Of a stretch of DNA of 64,000 bases, positions 1-9,633 are shown in pieces; within the stretch, counting starts at the first letter, position 1; each line of letters starts with the position of its first letter. Both the position numbers and the translations under genes were made by a program. The stretch comes from Rhizobium leguminosarum. Lineage in GTDB: Bacteria; Pseudomonadota; Alphaproteobacteria; Rhizobiales; Rhizobiaceae. The notes below the pieces were generated by a model. The model was not told the origin of the DNA. It searched no databases and worked only from the letters and a program-made list of their open reading frames with translations. The stretch lies in NCBI RefSeq assembly GCF_001652265.1, contig NZ_LWBS01000315.1:1-64000 (forward strand). The letters run 5' to 3'.

Positions 1-121
1 CCTCGGTGGAACCGTTGGTCTTGCTGAGACCATCGATTGCCAGATACGCGACGACGCCGAAAAGAACCGCTACGCCGCTGAAAATTAGGACAAGACTCGA
101 CTTTATGCTTGGACGACGCAT
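1..121 (-). CDS. N-terminus of a membrane sensor, probably a methyl-accepting chemotaxis protein (runs off the window)
   Basis: Only the first 40 codons are visible. They start at an ATG (119-121, reverse strand) preceded by an AAGGGGG ribosome binding site. The peptide begins MRRPSIKSSL and continues with one hydrophobic segment at residues 8-30 (LVLIFSGVAVLFGVVAYLAI), followed by a polar stretch. A short basic N-terminus with one membrane helix leading into a periplasmic part is typical of chemoreceptors and other HAMP-type sensors. The diagnostic domains lie outside the window, so the family is a guess, but the start site and membrane anchor are clear. Confidence 0.5.
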   Translation of the reverse strand, partial: MRRPSIKSSLVLIFSGVAVLFGVVAYLAIDGLSKTNGSTE

Positions 122-582
122 CGTAGGCCCCCTTAGAAGTTCCCGACCCAAGGCGGGCCGACAAGAAGTTAGTAACAAAAATAATTTAATGCTTTCCTCA
201 TATATAACGCCTCCTTTACCGAAAGCATTTAGGAGCGGCACGCGCTGGGCATGTTGGCGATCTGCAACTGGAGCGAAAAAAATGGCGACCGCCCCAATTC
301 AAGCGGTCAAGCGCGCGTCCGTTCGGTAGGTGTTCGATTAAGCCCGGTTCACGGTTCGGATCCGTTCAAGACCGAGCCACCGCAACGTCGGCAGTTGTAG
401 TGAGGATCGCATATCACGCCGAGGTCACCACACCAGTTCCGCTTCGTTGGCAGCGTACGAAGCGTAGCGATGATCGCGGACGAAGCTGATCCGTTCCCTT
501 GCCATTCTGGCCACATGAAGTGGGCTGGCTCTGGGACCGCGACCTGCGCCGCGCCGCCGCTGGCCAGCGGGAGCAGGGCGGT
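122..582. other. Intergenic stretch without a supported gene
   Basis: I see no open frame here with a credible start, ribosome binding site or family resemblance. The right-hand part continues, on the minus strand, the frame of the antiporter remnant next to it, but the peptide no longer resembles that family. The AT-rich part at 175-215 probably holds the promoter of the gene at the left edge. Confidence 0.5.
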
Positions 583-744
583 GAACACGACCAACCCCGT
601 CAGGGTCGAGAGAACCGCCACCGGATCCGTGGGACTGATCAACACGGCGAATACCAGAGCCGACAGGGACGGCAGCTCTATGCGAAGAAGGGCTGCGATG
701 GCCCACCAAGATCGGCGTTCCTCGCGATGTGAGGGGAGCGGTGC
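583..744 (-). pseudogene. Remnant of a CPA1 (NhaP-type) cation/proton antiporter
   Basis: On the minus strand, in frame with and just after the kup stop codon, the sequence encodes about 45 residues including RIELPSLSALVFAVLISPT and then DPVAVLSTL. The ISPTDPVAV motif is the signature of the ion-binding helix of CPA1 Na+/H+ antiporters. There is no start codon and neither end of the protein remains, so this is a fragment of a roughly 400-residue or longer transporter. It may mark a rearrangement boundary beside kup. A chance match is unlikely given the motif length, but flanking residues are not recognisable. Confidence 0.45.
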
Positions 745-756
745 CCATCGGCTCCG

Positions 757-2658
757 CTAGATAGTTGTCTGCAGCCCGAGTTCGACCACTCGACCCGACG
801 GCAGCCCGAAATAGTCTGTCGCATTGCTGGCGTTTTGCGCAAGCGAGATGAACAGCCGATCCTGCCAGAACGGCATGCCACCTTTCTTCGACGGCAGGAT
901 CGTTCGGCGGGACAGGAAGAACGAGGTCGACATAATGTCGAACTTCAGGCCAAGCTTGCGGGCGAGGACGAGCGCACGAGGGATGTTGGGCGTCTCCATG
1001 TAGCCGAACGTGATCACCAGCCGGCTGAAGTGGCGATTGAAGCTTTCGAGGAAGATTTTCTCGTCGTCGGGGACGAACGGCGTCGTCGAGGTGACGACGC
1101 TTAGAATGACGTTCTGCTCATGGAGCACCTTGTAATGCTTCAGGCTGTGGAGAAGTGCGGTTGGCGCCCCTTCGATATCGCTTGTCAGGAACATCGCAGT
1201 CCCAGGCACCGTGAGCGGCTTCTTCCGGGCCAAATTGTCAATGATCGCCGCAAGCGGGATTTCGTCGGCCTTGGTGCGGGCGGCAAGCAGCCGACGCCCC
1301 GCCGTCCATGTCTGCATGACGAGCGCCATCGTCGTCGCCACCGCAATAGGAACCCATCCGCCATCTGCGAACTTCGCGATGTTGGCGGCTAGAAATCCTG
1401 CGTCGATCAATGAAATCGGCACAATGACGGCAAGAGCCGTCGCCAGCTTCCAGCTCCAGATCCGCCGCATCACGATGAACAGGAGGATCGAAGTGATGAA
1501 CATCTCGCCTGTCACGGCGATACCGTAGGCTGCGGAAAGGCCGCTGGAGTTTTGGAAGAAGAGCACCAGAGCAGCGACCAACACGAACAGCAGGTTGTTC
1601 ACCTGCGGCATGAAGATCTGCCCGGATTGGGTTTCAGAGGTATGGAGTATCCGCAGGCGCGGAAGAAGATTGAGGTGCATCGCCTGACGGACGAGCGAAT
1701 AAGCGCCGGAGATAACGGCCTGGCTTGCGATGACCGTTGCCGCGGTCGCCAGACAGACCATCGGAATCCTCGCCCATTCCGGATGCATGCTGAAAAAGGG
1801 ATGCTCAGCCATCTGCGGGTTGGCGAGCACGAACGCTCCCTGGCCGAAGTAATTCAGAAGCAGACCAGGGAAGACAAGTGAAAACCACGCCGTGACGATC
1901 GGGCGGCGTCCGAAATGGCCAAGGTCGACATATAGGGCCTCGGCGCCGGTCACGGCAAGGAAGACCGCCCCAAGCACCGCGATGGCCGAGCCGATGTTGC
2001 TTGCGATATACCGGAGCGCGTGTACTGGATTGACCGCGCCTAACACCGACGGATCGTCGAAGATGTGGGCCGCCCCGCTGACGCCAAGGACGACAAACCA
2101 CAGAGCCGTTATGGGACCGAATACCGACGCCACGCCGCTCGTCCCGAACCGTTGGACGAAGAAAAGCATTCCGATGATCGTAAGAGTGATCGGCACGACC
2201 CAGTTGGACAGGGCCGGTGCGACCACCTCGATGCCCTCGACTGCAGACAGAACGGAGATCGCAGGCGTGATGATCGCGTCGCCGAGAAACAGCGACGCGC
2301 CGATCACGCCCAGGACAAGCACCCACTTAGGTCGTCCGGCCAGACCTTCGCGAGCGAGAGTCATGAGAGACAGCGTGCCACCTTCGCCCCGGTTGTCAGC
2401 CTTCAGCACGAACGTCACGTACTTCAGCGTGACGATGATCGTGAGCGCCCAGACGATCAGTGACAGGATACCAAGCACGTTCGCGTGATGCGCTCCGGAT
2501 CCGCCGGTGGCATGGAGGGCTTCCCTGAAAGCGTAGAGCGGGCTTGTTCCGATGTCGCCGTACACGACGCCGAGGGCGGCGAGAACAAGCGATGGCAGTC
2601 CTCGCCGGGTCTGGTGTTCCAGTTCCGGATCTGCAGATCGCAGCTTGGTATCGGTCAA
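757..2658 (-). CDS. kup: Kup family potassium uptake protein
   Basis: This 633-residue protein is a full-length KUP/HAK/KT potassium transporter, which imports K+ with protons across the inner membrane at low K+ or low pH. The N-terminal helix carries the family hallmark GVVYGDIGTSPLYAFREAL (about residues 32-50). About twelve hydrophobic segments follow to residue 450, including the NRGEGG loop (about 92-97) and GALFFGD-like GASLFLGDAIITPA (about 119-132). The soluble C-terminal domain covers roughly residues 460-633. The ATG gives the usual length. Rhizobia often carry several kup copies. Its left neighbour is an antiporter remnant, so a two-gene ion-transport unit may have decayed here. 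Confidence 0.95.
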   Translation of the reverse strand: MTDTKLRSADPELEHQTRRGLPSLVLAALGVVYGDIGTSPLYAFREALHATGGSGAHHANVLGILSLIVWALTIIVTLKYVTFVLKADNRGEGGTLSLMTLAREGLAGRPKWVLVLGVIGASLFLGDAIITPAISVLSAVEGIEVVAPALSNWVVPITLTIIGMLFFVQRFGTSGVASVFGPITALWFVVLGVSGAAHIFDDPSVLGAVNPVHALRYIASNIGSAIAVLGAVFLAVTGAEALYVDLGHFGRRPIVTAWFSLVFPGLLLNYFGQGAFVLANPQMAEHPFFSMHPEWARIPMVCLATAATVIASQAVISGAYSLVRQAMHLNLLPRLRILHTSETQSGQIFMPQVNNLLFVLVAALVLFFQNSSGLSAAYGIAVTGEMFITSILLFIVMRRIWSWKLATALAVIVPISLIDAGFLAANIAKFADGGWVPIAVATTMALVMQTWTAGRRLLAARTKADEIPLAAIIDNLARKKPLTVPGTAMFLTSDIEGAPTALLHSLKHYKVLHEQNVILSVVTSTTPFVPDDEKIFLESFNRHFSRLVITFGYMETPNIPRALVLARKLGLKFDIMSTSFFLSRRTILPSKKGGMPFWQDRLFISLAQNASNATDYFGLPSGRVVELGLQTTI

Positions 2659-3156
2659 GTGGTGTGTCCTGTTGGCGAGCGGCGACCGCTGGAAGGTGCC
2701 ACCGGCTCGGCATCATGGCAACGCGAAAACGGACTTGCAACGCTTGCATTAACGTTCCGCAAAGATATTGGTTCTGGAGATCCTGCGACTGCTTCACGCC
2801 TCAGCTTCGAGACGGCACGACGAGCGCTCCTCGGCAACCGGTCATGAGAACGACGTTCCGCGTCGATCCACAACGGTGGTCACCTGGTCCCAAAAGCAGA
2901 CACTTGCATTTTCTTCACCTGACCTTCCCCGACAGGTCTGAAGCTGGCCGACAACGGCGTCCCGCTGCCCTTTTCTTCCAGCCATCGATCTCGGTGCTTG
3001 CAGCTCGACGGACGCAGCGACAGTTCGACTTTCACGACTTCGTCTTGCAACAGGGAAGTGGACGCGCGGTGTAGCGCCATCGGTGCCGTCCAATTGCTAC
3101 TTCAAATGTCAGGCGAGCGGCCGTCGGGAGGCCGACAGGTTCGGAGACCTTCCTGA
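2659..3156. other. Upstream region of kup without a supported gene
   Basis: Several short frames are open on both strands, but none has a convincing ribosome binding site or recognisable protein. The part near 2740-2790 probably contains the kup promoter. Confidence 0.45.
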
Positions 3157-3309
3157 TGATCCGAAGGCATGTGGTCCGATCATCCTCGCCACGGCAAGGC
3201 GATAAAGGCAAGCCTCGCGCACATCCACGAGGTCCGCGACGGCAAAATTGCCAGCATGATCCAGTATGTCGATAGCCATATGGTCATGCGGGCTCTCGCT
3301 TTGAACTGA
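3157..3309 (+). pseudogene. 3' remnant of a SnoaL-like (NTF2 fold) gene
   Basis: The plus strand is open only from about 3160 and ends with HIHEVRDGKIASMIQYVDS, HMVMRALALN and a TGA at 3307-3309. The motif VRDGKI followed by an aromatic residue and VD/YxDT is the last strand pair of SnoaL-like proteins; two intact relatives at 54869 and 55802 end with the closely similar VRDGKIATIREYIDTQALAL. No start and no N-terminal half remain, so this is a decayed copy. Confidence 0.55.
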
Positions 3310-3609
3310 AGCAACATATTGTTTCGTATCTGGCACGGCCTGTTGACCGTGCAAGATCAGCGGGGATGATTACAGCGTTGCACGTCACAAATTGACGGGG
3401 AGACCGTCGACAATCACGTCATCAACGGTAGCCGCGACGATGGCCGTGCGCTCCTTCGGCTCGGCGCTACCCGTACATGGCTTATTGCCGAAGCGATGAT
3501 CGGGATCACCCTGCCACGCAGGCTCATCACACCAATCATATCGGCGGGGGCACTCGGGATCGGGTGGCTGGCGCCATGCTGCTAGACTGTCGGGTAGGCG
3601 CTAATCTCG
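3310..3609. other. Stretch without a supported gene between the SnoaL-like remnant and nicR
   Basis: Short open frames occur on both strands, but none has start signals or a recognisable product. No clear terminator follows nicR on the minus strand. Confidence 0.4.
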
Positions 3610-4092
3610 TCACCGCTCTCCAACCTCATCCTCCGCGATTTTACGAAGAAGATACAGCAACGCAATTCTCTCCGCCGGATTGAGGGGAGAGACAGTTTTC
3701 TCGCTGATGAGATATGCACGAGGGTACATGTCCTGAAGCAGCGCCTCACCCTTCGGCAGGAGAGAAATCACAACCTTGCGGGCGTCGACTCTGTCTTTGG
3801 ATAGATCGACCAATCCACGTGCTTTCAGACGCTCAACGATCCCGCGAATGGTCGCCTGATCGACCGAGGTGGCCTTTACCAACTCCACCTGGGAGCTCGG
3901 GCCGAGATCATGCAAGGCGCAGAGCGTGACGAACTGGACGGATGTCAGGTCCGGGTCACTGGCGTTCGCCTGGAAGATTGAGAGATGCCGCTGGTAGGCT
4001 TTGCGTAGCAAGTGACCTACCTGCTCGGTCACATCATAGACGTTTTCAGCCACCGCGGCTTCACGTGGGCGTTCGGTGTCTTTGACAGTCAT
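3610..4092 (-). CDS. nicR: MarR family regulator, NicR-like
   Basis: This 160-residue winged-helix protein has the MarR layout: an N-terminal dimerisation helix, the helix-turn-helix around SSQVELVKATSVDQATIRG (about residues 64-82) and the wing DLSKDRVDARKVVISLLPKG. It is the last gene on the nicC-D-E-F-X strand, as expected for a repressor of nicotinate catabolism such as NicR of Pseudomonas putida. The ATG at 4092 was chosen because it gives the same length as the related regulator at 22946; an in-frame GTG at 4149 would add 19 residues. Its likely operators are the two AGCGTATACGCT palindromes between nicC and nicA. Assignment as NicR rests on family and context. Confidence 0.75.
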   Translation of the reverse strand: MTVKDTERPREAAVAENVYDVTEQVGHLLRKAYQRHLSIFQANASDPDLTSVQFVTLCALHDLGPSSQVELVKATSVDQATIRGIVERLKARGLVDLSKDRVDARKVVISLLPKGEALLQDMYPRAYLISEKTVSPLNPAERIALLYLLRKIAEDEVGER

Positions 4093-4167
4093 ATTGGCGG
4101 GTCCATCGATTGCGGCGTCTGTGCGTCCATGCAGGACAGCAAGTTTCACCGGTCAAGGCATTCGGGC

Positions 4168-4205
4168 CCGACCTGCTTGCCCTAAAAACACGCCAAGCAG
4201 GCCGG
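4168..4205 (-). other. Intercistronic hairpin between nicX and nicR
   Basis: Arms CCTGCTTG (4172-4179) and CAAGCAGG (4194-4201) are exact complements; three further pairs outside one mismatch extend the stem to 4168-4205. The loop is 14 nt and includes a run of five A (five U on the minus strand). There is no T-tract after the stem, so it looks more like an RNA-processing or stability element than a terminator. It could lower nicR expression relative to nicX. Confidence 0.45.
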
Positions 4206-4211
4206 CTCCCG

Positions 4212-5246
4212 TTACGACTTGAAGTTGTACTGCATTTCCTTGACCGCGATGTCGCCGTTGAGGACCATCGGCTCGTCGTCGAGAAAGAGCGAGCAATTGC
4301 GCATCGGGATATCGAGATGGCATGCCGTGTCGTTCGGGCCGCCCAGTTCGTTGTTCGGACCGGTCGAGAACATGACGTTGCCGTAGAACGAGCGGGCCTC
4401 CATGCCCATGCCGCCCGGAAATTCGCCTGGTACCATGCGATGCCACTTGGCGTTCTGATTAAGACCCCAGCCGACATGGCTCATGCCCATGCCGCGCGGA
4501 TCGTTGAAACCGTCCATGTAGGATTTGACCAGCTCTGCGTCGAGGCCGCCGCGAATGTCGGTGATCCAACCATTTTCAATGGTGTAGTAGATCGGATCGC
4601 GGACGTAGATGTTCTGCGGCAGCAGAATATCGCCCGGGGCAACGACGATCGTGCCGTCGACGCCATCATCGTCACCACCGGTGAAGACAAAGCCGGATGG
4701 CCAATGATCCCAGCGGCCTGGCTCGTCGGTGCACGCATATTCCGTAATGGCCGGATAGGTGTTGAGCTTGTAGGTGACATTCGTGCCATGGGCAGAGGTG
4801 ATCCGCATCACCTTCGCTTTGGAGAGCAGCTCTCCGGCAAATTCGACGCGCTCGCGCAGTTCCTTTGTCGGCAACATGCGGGCGAGAATCTCCGGCGGTT
4901 CGACGGCGGTCAGGATACGTGTTCCGGCCGCCTGGATCGCCATCTGCTCCGGGCTGAAGAGCAGGAAGATGCAATCGATCAGCATGTCGGCGGCCTTAAG
5001 GGCCTCCACCGCTTCTGGCATGGCTGCGAGGCCTGTCTGGCCGACCGCCCATGCCCCAGCCGGCGGCACCGGCGGCAAACGCATGTGATACATTTTCGCC
5101 CCAAGACGCATGCCTGCGGCCATGAAGGCGTCGGCGTAATCGAGGCGCTCGTTGCCCTGGGTTAGGACGATGAGTTTCTCGCCCTCGTGGACGCCCGACA
5201 TCTTCAACTGATGCAGGCAGATTTCGGTGAAGCTGAATTGATCCAT
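4212..5246 (-). CDS. nicX: 2,5-dihydroxypyridine 5,6-dioxygenase
   Basis: This 344-residue protein matches NicX, the Fe(II) ring-cleavage enzyme that converts 2,5-dihydroxypyridine and O2 to N-formylmaleamate in the cytoplasm. It resembles the leucyl-aminopeptidase M29-like fold of this family rather than classic extradiol enzymes. Candidate iron ligands sit in GMSHVGWGLNQNAKW and in the C-terminal NDTACHLDIPMRN (His and Asp), near residues 265-320. The length agrees with the family (about 350). It lies 45 bp after nicF on the same strand. All other steps of the route are encoded nearby, which makes the assignment strong. Confidence 0.92.
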   Translation of the reverse strand: MDQFSFTEICLHQLKMSGVHEGEKLIVLTQGNERLDYADAFMAAGMRLGAKMYHMRLPPVPPAGAWAVGQTGLAAMPEAVEALKAADMLIDCIFLLFSPEQMAIQAAGTRILTAVEPPEILARMLPTKELRERVEFAGELLSKAKVMRITSAHGTNVTYKLNTYPAITEYACTDEPGRWDHWPSGFVFTGGDDDGVDGTIVVAPGDILLPQNIYVRDPIYYTIENGWITDIRGGLDAELVKSYMDGFNDPRGMGMSHVGWGLNQNAKWHRMVPGEFPGGMGMEARSFYGNVMFSTGPNNELGGPNDTACHLDIPMRNCSLFLDDEPMVLNGDIAVKEMQYNFKS

Positions 5247-5291
5247 GCTCGTTCCCCTATCTTACGTGAAGGCTTGGCTGTTTTTGCAAAG

Positions 5292-5933
5292 TTACGGACA
5301 GTCGGACTTGATCTTGGCGATTTCGGCGATGGCATCCTCCTTTGAGACGACATCGCCATACTTGCTGTCGATATCGAAGAGGTTGGCATTGTGCGGATCG
5401 GGGTGCCGGTCGCCGACGCAATCGCGCACGACGATGGTCCGGAACCCGTGCTGGACGGCATCCACCGCACTTGCGCGAATGCAGCCGCTTGTCGAGCATC
5501 CGGCAAGAACGACGGTATCGACACCCTGCGTGTGAAGTAGAGAGGCGAGACTGGTGCCGAAAAAGGCGCTGGCATATTGTTTGACGATGACCAGCTCGCC
5601 CTTTTCCGGCTCGACGCCGTCGCAGAATTCGGCCAGCACGTTGCCCTCGACCATGGCCATCATGACCGGAGCCTTTTTCACCCACATGCCGCCGTCGGCG
5701 CAGTTCTCGGCGAGATAGAGAATGCGGGTGTGGATGACGGGAATGCCTGCGGCGCGCGCCGCAGCCAGAAGTGCCGGTGTTTGTGCAACGGCATCGACGA
5801 CACCCGGCGCATAGAGCGGCGCGCCTTCCACCGTATAGGCTTTCAGGAAGTCGATCACCAGAAGGGCCGGCCGCTGGCCGAAACCGATGCGGTTGCCCCA
5901 AACGCCCTGATAGTTGGTTTCAGCACTCTGCAT
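5292..5933 (-). CDS. nicF: Maleamate amidohydrolase
   Basis: This 213-residue isochorismatase-like cysteine hydrolase deaminates maleamate to maleate and ammonia, the nitrogen-releasing step of nicotinate breakdown. The catalytic triad is visible as Asp in LLVIDFLKAY, Lys in IVKQYASAFFGT and Cys in AGCSTSGCIRAS. The ATG at 5933 is preceded by AAGGAG at good spacing; the frame is open further upstream, but that would overlap nicE and lacks a ribosome binding site. It lies 52 bp after nicE and 45 bp before nicX. Confidence 0.92.
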   Translation of the reverse strand: MQSAETNYQGVWGNRIGFGQRPALLVIDFLKAYTVEGAPLYAPGVVDAVAQTPALLAAARAAGIPVIHTRILYLAENCADGGMWVKKAPVMMAMVEGNVLAEFCDGVEPEKGELVIVKQYASAFFGTSLASLLHTQGVDTVVLAGCSTSGCIRASAVDAVQHGFRTIVVRDCVGDRHPDPHNANLFDIDSKYGDVVSKEDAIAEIAKIKSDCP

Positions 5934-5985
5934 GGGGCACTCCTTGTTTTCCTCCGCCGCAATGCGGCCGGAAACGACTTCAGGT

Positions 5986-6738
5986 TCAATAAGCGCCGGA
6001 CAGGAGCGCGCCGGCACCCGGCACGACGGCTTCCAGTCCCAGTGATTTCAGCATGCAATAGGTAGTTGCCACGGCCGCGGTAAGCACCGGTTTGCCGGTC
6101 ATGGCCTCGACCTTGGCGATGACGGGCAGCGACGGCATCTGCACGCAGGCCGAAAGCACGATGACATCGACATCGGAAAGATCGAGCGTCTGGACGATGG
6201 CCGGCAGGTTTTCCGGATCGTGGCGGGCAACATCCAGATTGTCGGGAATTTCAAGCGCCCGCCAATCCATCACTTCGAAACCTTCCTCGCGAATATAGTT
6301 CACGACGAGTTCGGTCAGCGGCTTCATATAGGGCGCGACGACGGCGATCTTCTTCGCCTTCATCACCTTCAGGCCCTCGATCAGCGCGCCGGCGCTAGTG
6401 ACGACCGGGATGTTCGTGTCGTTTTCCTGCGTGCGGCCGGTCAGGCGCTTTTCCGACTGGCGATGGTAGCCGAGGCCCATCGCCATGATGGCGACGAGGC
6501 AGGCATATCCGAGCACGTCGACGCGGGCATCGGACAGTTCGATGGCGCACCGATCGGATTCGGCGTCCATGGCGGCCAGTTCTTCCTTGACCACCTTCTT
6601 CATGCGCATGCGGCTGGAATGGAAGGTGAAGCGCTCCGGCCGGATCAACTGGCGAGCCATCAGCATCGCCGGAATTTCCGTCTCCATCGTCGTGTTGGAA
6701 CTCGGCACGATCTGGCCGATGCGATAGGGTTTCTGCAC
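5986..6738 (-). CDS. nicE: Maleate cis-trans isomerase
   Basis: This 250-residue enzyme of the Asp/Glu racemase-like fold isomerises maleate to fumarate, linking nicotinate breakdown to the TCA cycle. Both catalytic cysteines of the family are present, in GYACLVAIMAMG and VLSACVQMPSLP. The GTG at 6738 was chosen because AAAGGAG lies just upstream and it gives the family length of about 250. A terminator-like hairpin stands between nicD and this gene, so its expression may depend on read-through or its own promoter. Confidence 0.92.
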   Translation of the reverse strand: MQKPYRIGQIVPSSNTTMETEIPAMLMARQLIRPERFTFHSSRMRMKKVVKEELAAMDAESDRCAIELSDARVDVLGYACLVAIMAMGLGYHRQSEKRLTGRTQENDTNIPVVTSAGALIEGLKVMKAKKIAVVAPYMKPLTELVVNYIREEGFEVMDWRALEIPDNLDVARHDPENLPAIVQTLDLSDVDVIVLSACVQMPSLPVIAKVEAMTGKPVLTAAVATTYCMLKSLGLEAVVPGAGALLSGAY

Positions 6739-6789
6739 GGACGGCTCCTTTGATGAGTGAGCGGGCGCACGTTGGGCGCTCTCGCTGCG

Positions 6790-6822
6790 GCAATAAAAAT
6801 GGCGGGCCAAAGACCCGCCATT
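6790..6822 (-). terminator. Rho-independent terminator or attenuator between nicD and nicE
   Basis: On the minus strand the sequence just after the nicD stop forms a 9-bp GC-rich stem, AATGGCGGG (6814-6822) with CCCGCCATT (6798-6806), a 7-nt loop and then TTTATTG, giving ATTTTTATT across the stem end. This is a textbook intrinsic terminator placed inside an otherwise continuous catabolic operon, so it probably acts as a partial terminator that reduces nicE-F-X-R relative to nicC-D. Confidence 0.75.
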
Positions 6823-6827
6823 GGCGT

Positions 6828-8779
<1,952 letters not shown>

Positions 8780-8815
8780 TCAACGTATCGCTCTGGCGAT
8801 AGGCGAATTGGCTTA

Positions 8816-8843
8816 CTTATAGCGTATACGCTTTAAAATGCAA
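8816..8843 (-). promoter_or_regulatory. Probable nicC promoter with operator between -35 and -10
   Basis: On the minus strand TTGCAT (8838-8843) and TATAAG (8816-8821) are separated by 16 bp and resemble sigma70 -35 and -10 boxes. The palindrome AGCGTATACGCT (8821-8832) fills the spacer. This placement fits repression by the MarR protein encoded at the end of the operon. Confidence 0.6.
8821..8832. promoter_or_regulatory. Candidate NicR operator 1
   Basis: This is a perfect 12-bp palindrome, AGCGTATACGCT. An identical copy lies 128 bp away at 8949. Two identical palindromes, each inside a promoter of divergent nic transcripts, is the pattern expected for the pathway repressor; the binding protein is inferred. 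Confidence 0.65.
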
Positions 8844-8929
8844 CAGGGAGATAAGCTTCCGTGGCGGCTGTTTTAGTTGGATACCCCAGCGTAACGCGTT
8901 TTTCAACGTTTGCAACAACGAAATTCGAC

Positions 8930-8958
8930 TTGCCAGCTCTCCATATGAAGCGTATACG
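8930..8958 (+). promoter_or_regulatory. Probable nicAB promoter
   Basis: TTGCCA (8930-8935) and TATACG (8953-8958) are separated by exactly 17 bp. The -10 box lies inside the second AGCGTATACGCT palindrome, so a bound repressor would block it. The leader to nicA would be about 145 nt. Confidence 0.5.
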
Positions 8959-8960
8959 CT
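8949..8960. promoter_or_regulatory. Candidate NicR operator 2
   Basis: A second perfect copy of AGCGTATACGCT, overlapping the predicted -10 box of the nicAB promoter. See operator 1 for the paired arrangement. Confidence 0.65.
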
Positions 8961-9108
8961 ATTTATACAAAAGTGAAGGGCAGTAGATGCGTGATGTCGG
9001 TGACAGTCGCATCGTTATGATGCGCACGCGCCGCCAAGGCGCCCGCCGCATAGCGATCCGTCCAGTAGCAAAAGGCCTGGCTATTTGCGTGATGCTGGAG
9101 GAGTTCCC

Positions 9109-9633
9109 GTGAAGCCTCCCGTTTCCGTTTCACTGAATGTCAACGACGCTCTTTGGCGCGTTAGCGCGAAACCGGAAACACCGCTTCTTTACATCTTGCG
9201 TAACGACCTTTGCCTGAATGGACCGAAATATGGCTGTGGCCTGGGCGAATGCGGCGCCTGCGCGGTTCTGGTTGACGGCCGTCCGGTGCGGTCTTGTACT
9301 GTTCCGCTTGGCGCGATCGGCAAACGACGCGTGATCACGCTCGAGGGGCTGGCGGTGGATGGGCTTCTGCACCCGGTACAGCAGGCTTTCATCGAAGAGG
9401 CAGCGGCGCAATGCGGGTATTGCCTCAACGGCATGATCATCGCCACGGTTGGACTGCTTCAGCGAAATACGGATCCCGACGAGAGCGATATTCGCGATGC
9501 TCTGCGGCACCATCTCTGCCGGTGCGGAACGCATGTTGAGATACTGGCCGCTGTGCGGCGCGCCGTAATTCTTACCAAAGCCGGCCGGCCAGTCGACTTG
9601 ATGACCGACGACATGACGGAGGTTTCGCGATGA
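9109..9633 (+). CDS. nicA: Nicotinate dehydrogenase small subunit, [2Fe-2S] protein
   Basis: This 174-residue subunit carries two [2Fe-2S] clusters that pass electrons from the molybdenum site of nicotinate hydroxylase (nicotinate to 6-hydroxynicotinate). The ferredoxin-type cluster ligands are in CGLGECGACAVLVDG with a further Cys in VRSC; the second cluster ligands are in CGYCLNGM and CRCG. The GTG at 9109 was chosen because GGAGGAG precedes it; an ATG at 9085 would add 8 residues but lacks a ribosome binding site. The stop overlaps the nicB start (ATGA). Confidence 0.93.
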   Translation: MKPPVSVSLNVNDALWRVSAKPETPLLYILRNDLCLNGPKYGCGLGECGACAVLVDGRPVRSCTVPLGAIGKRRVITLEGLAVDGLLHPVQQAFIEEAAAQCGYCLNGMIIATVGLLQRNTDPDESDIRDALRHHLCRCGTHVEILAAVRRAVILTKAGRPVDLMTDDMTEVSR

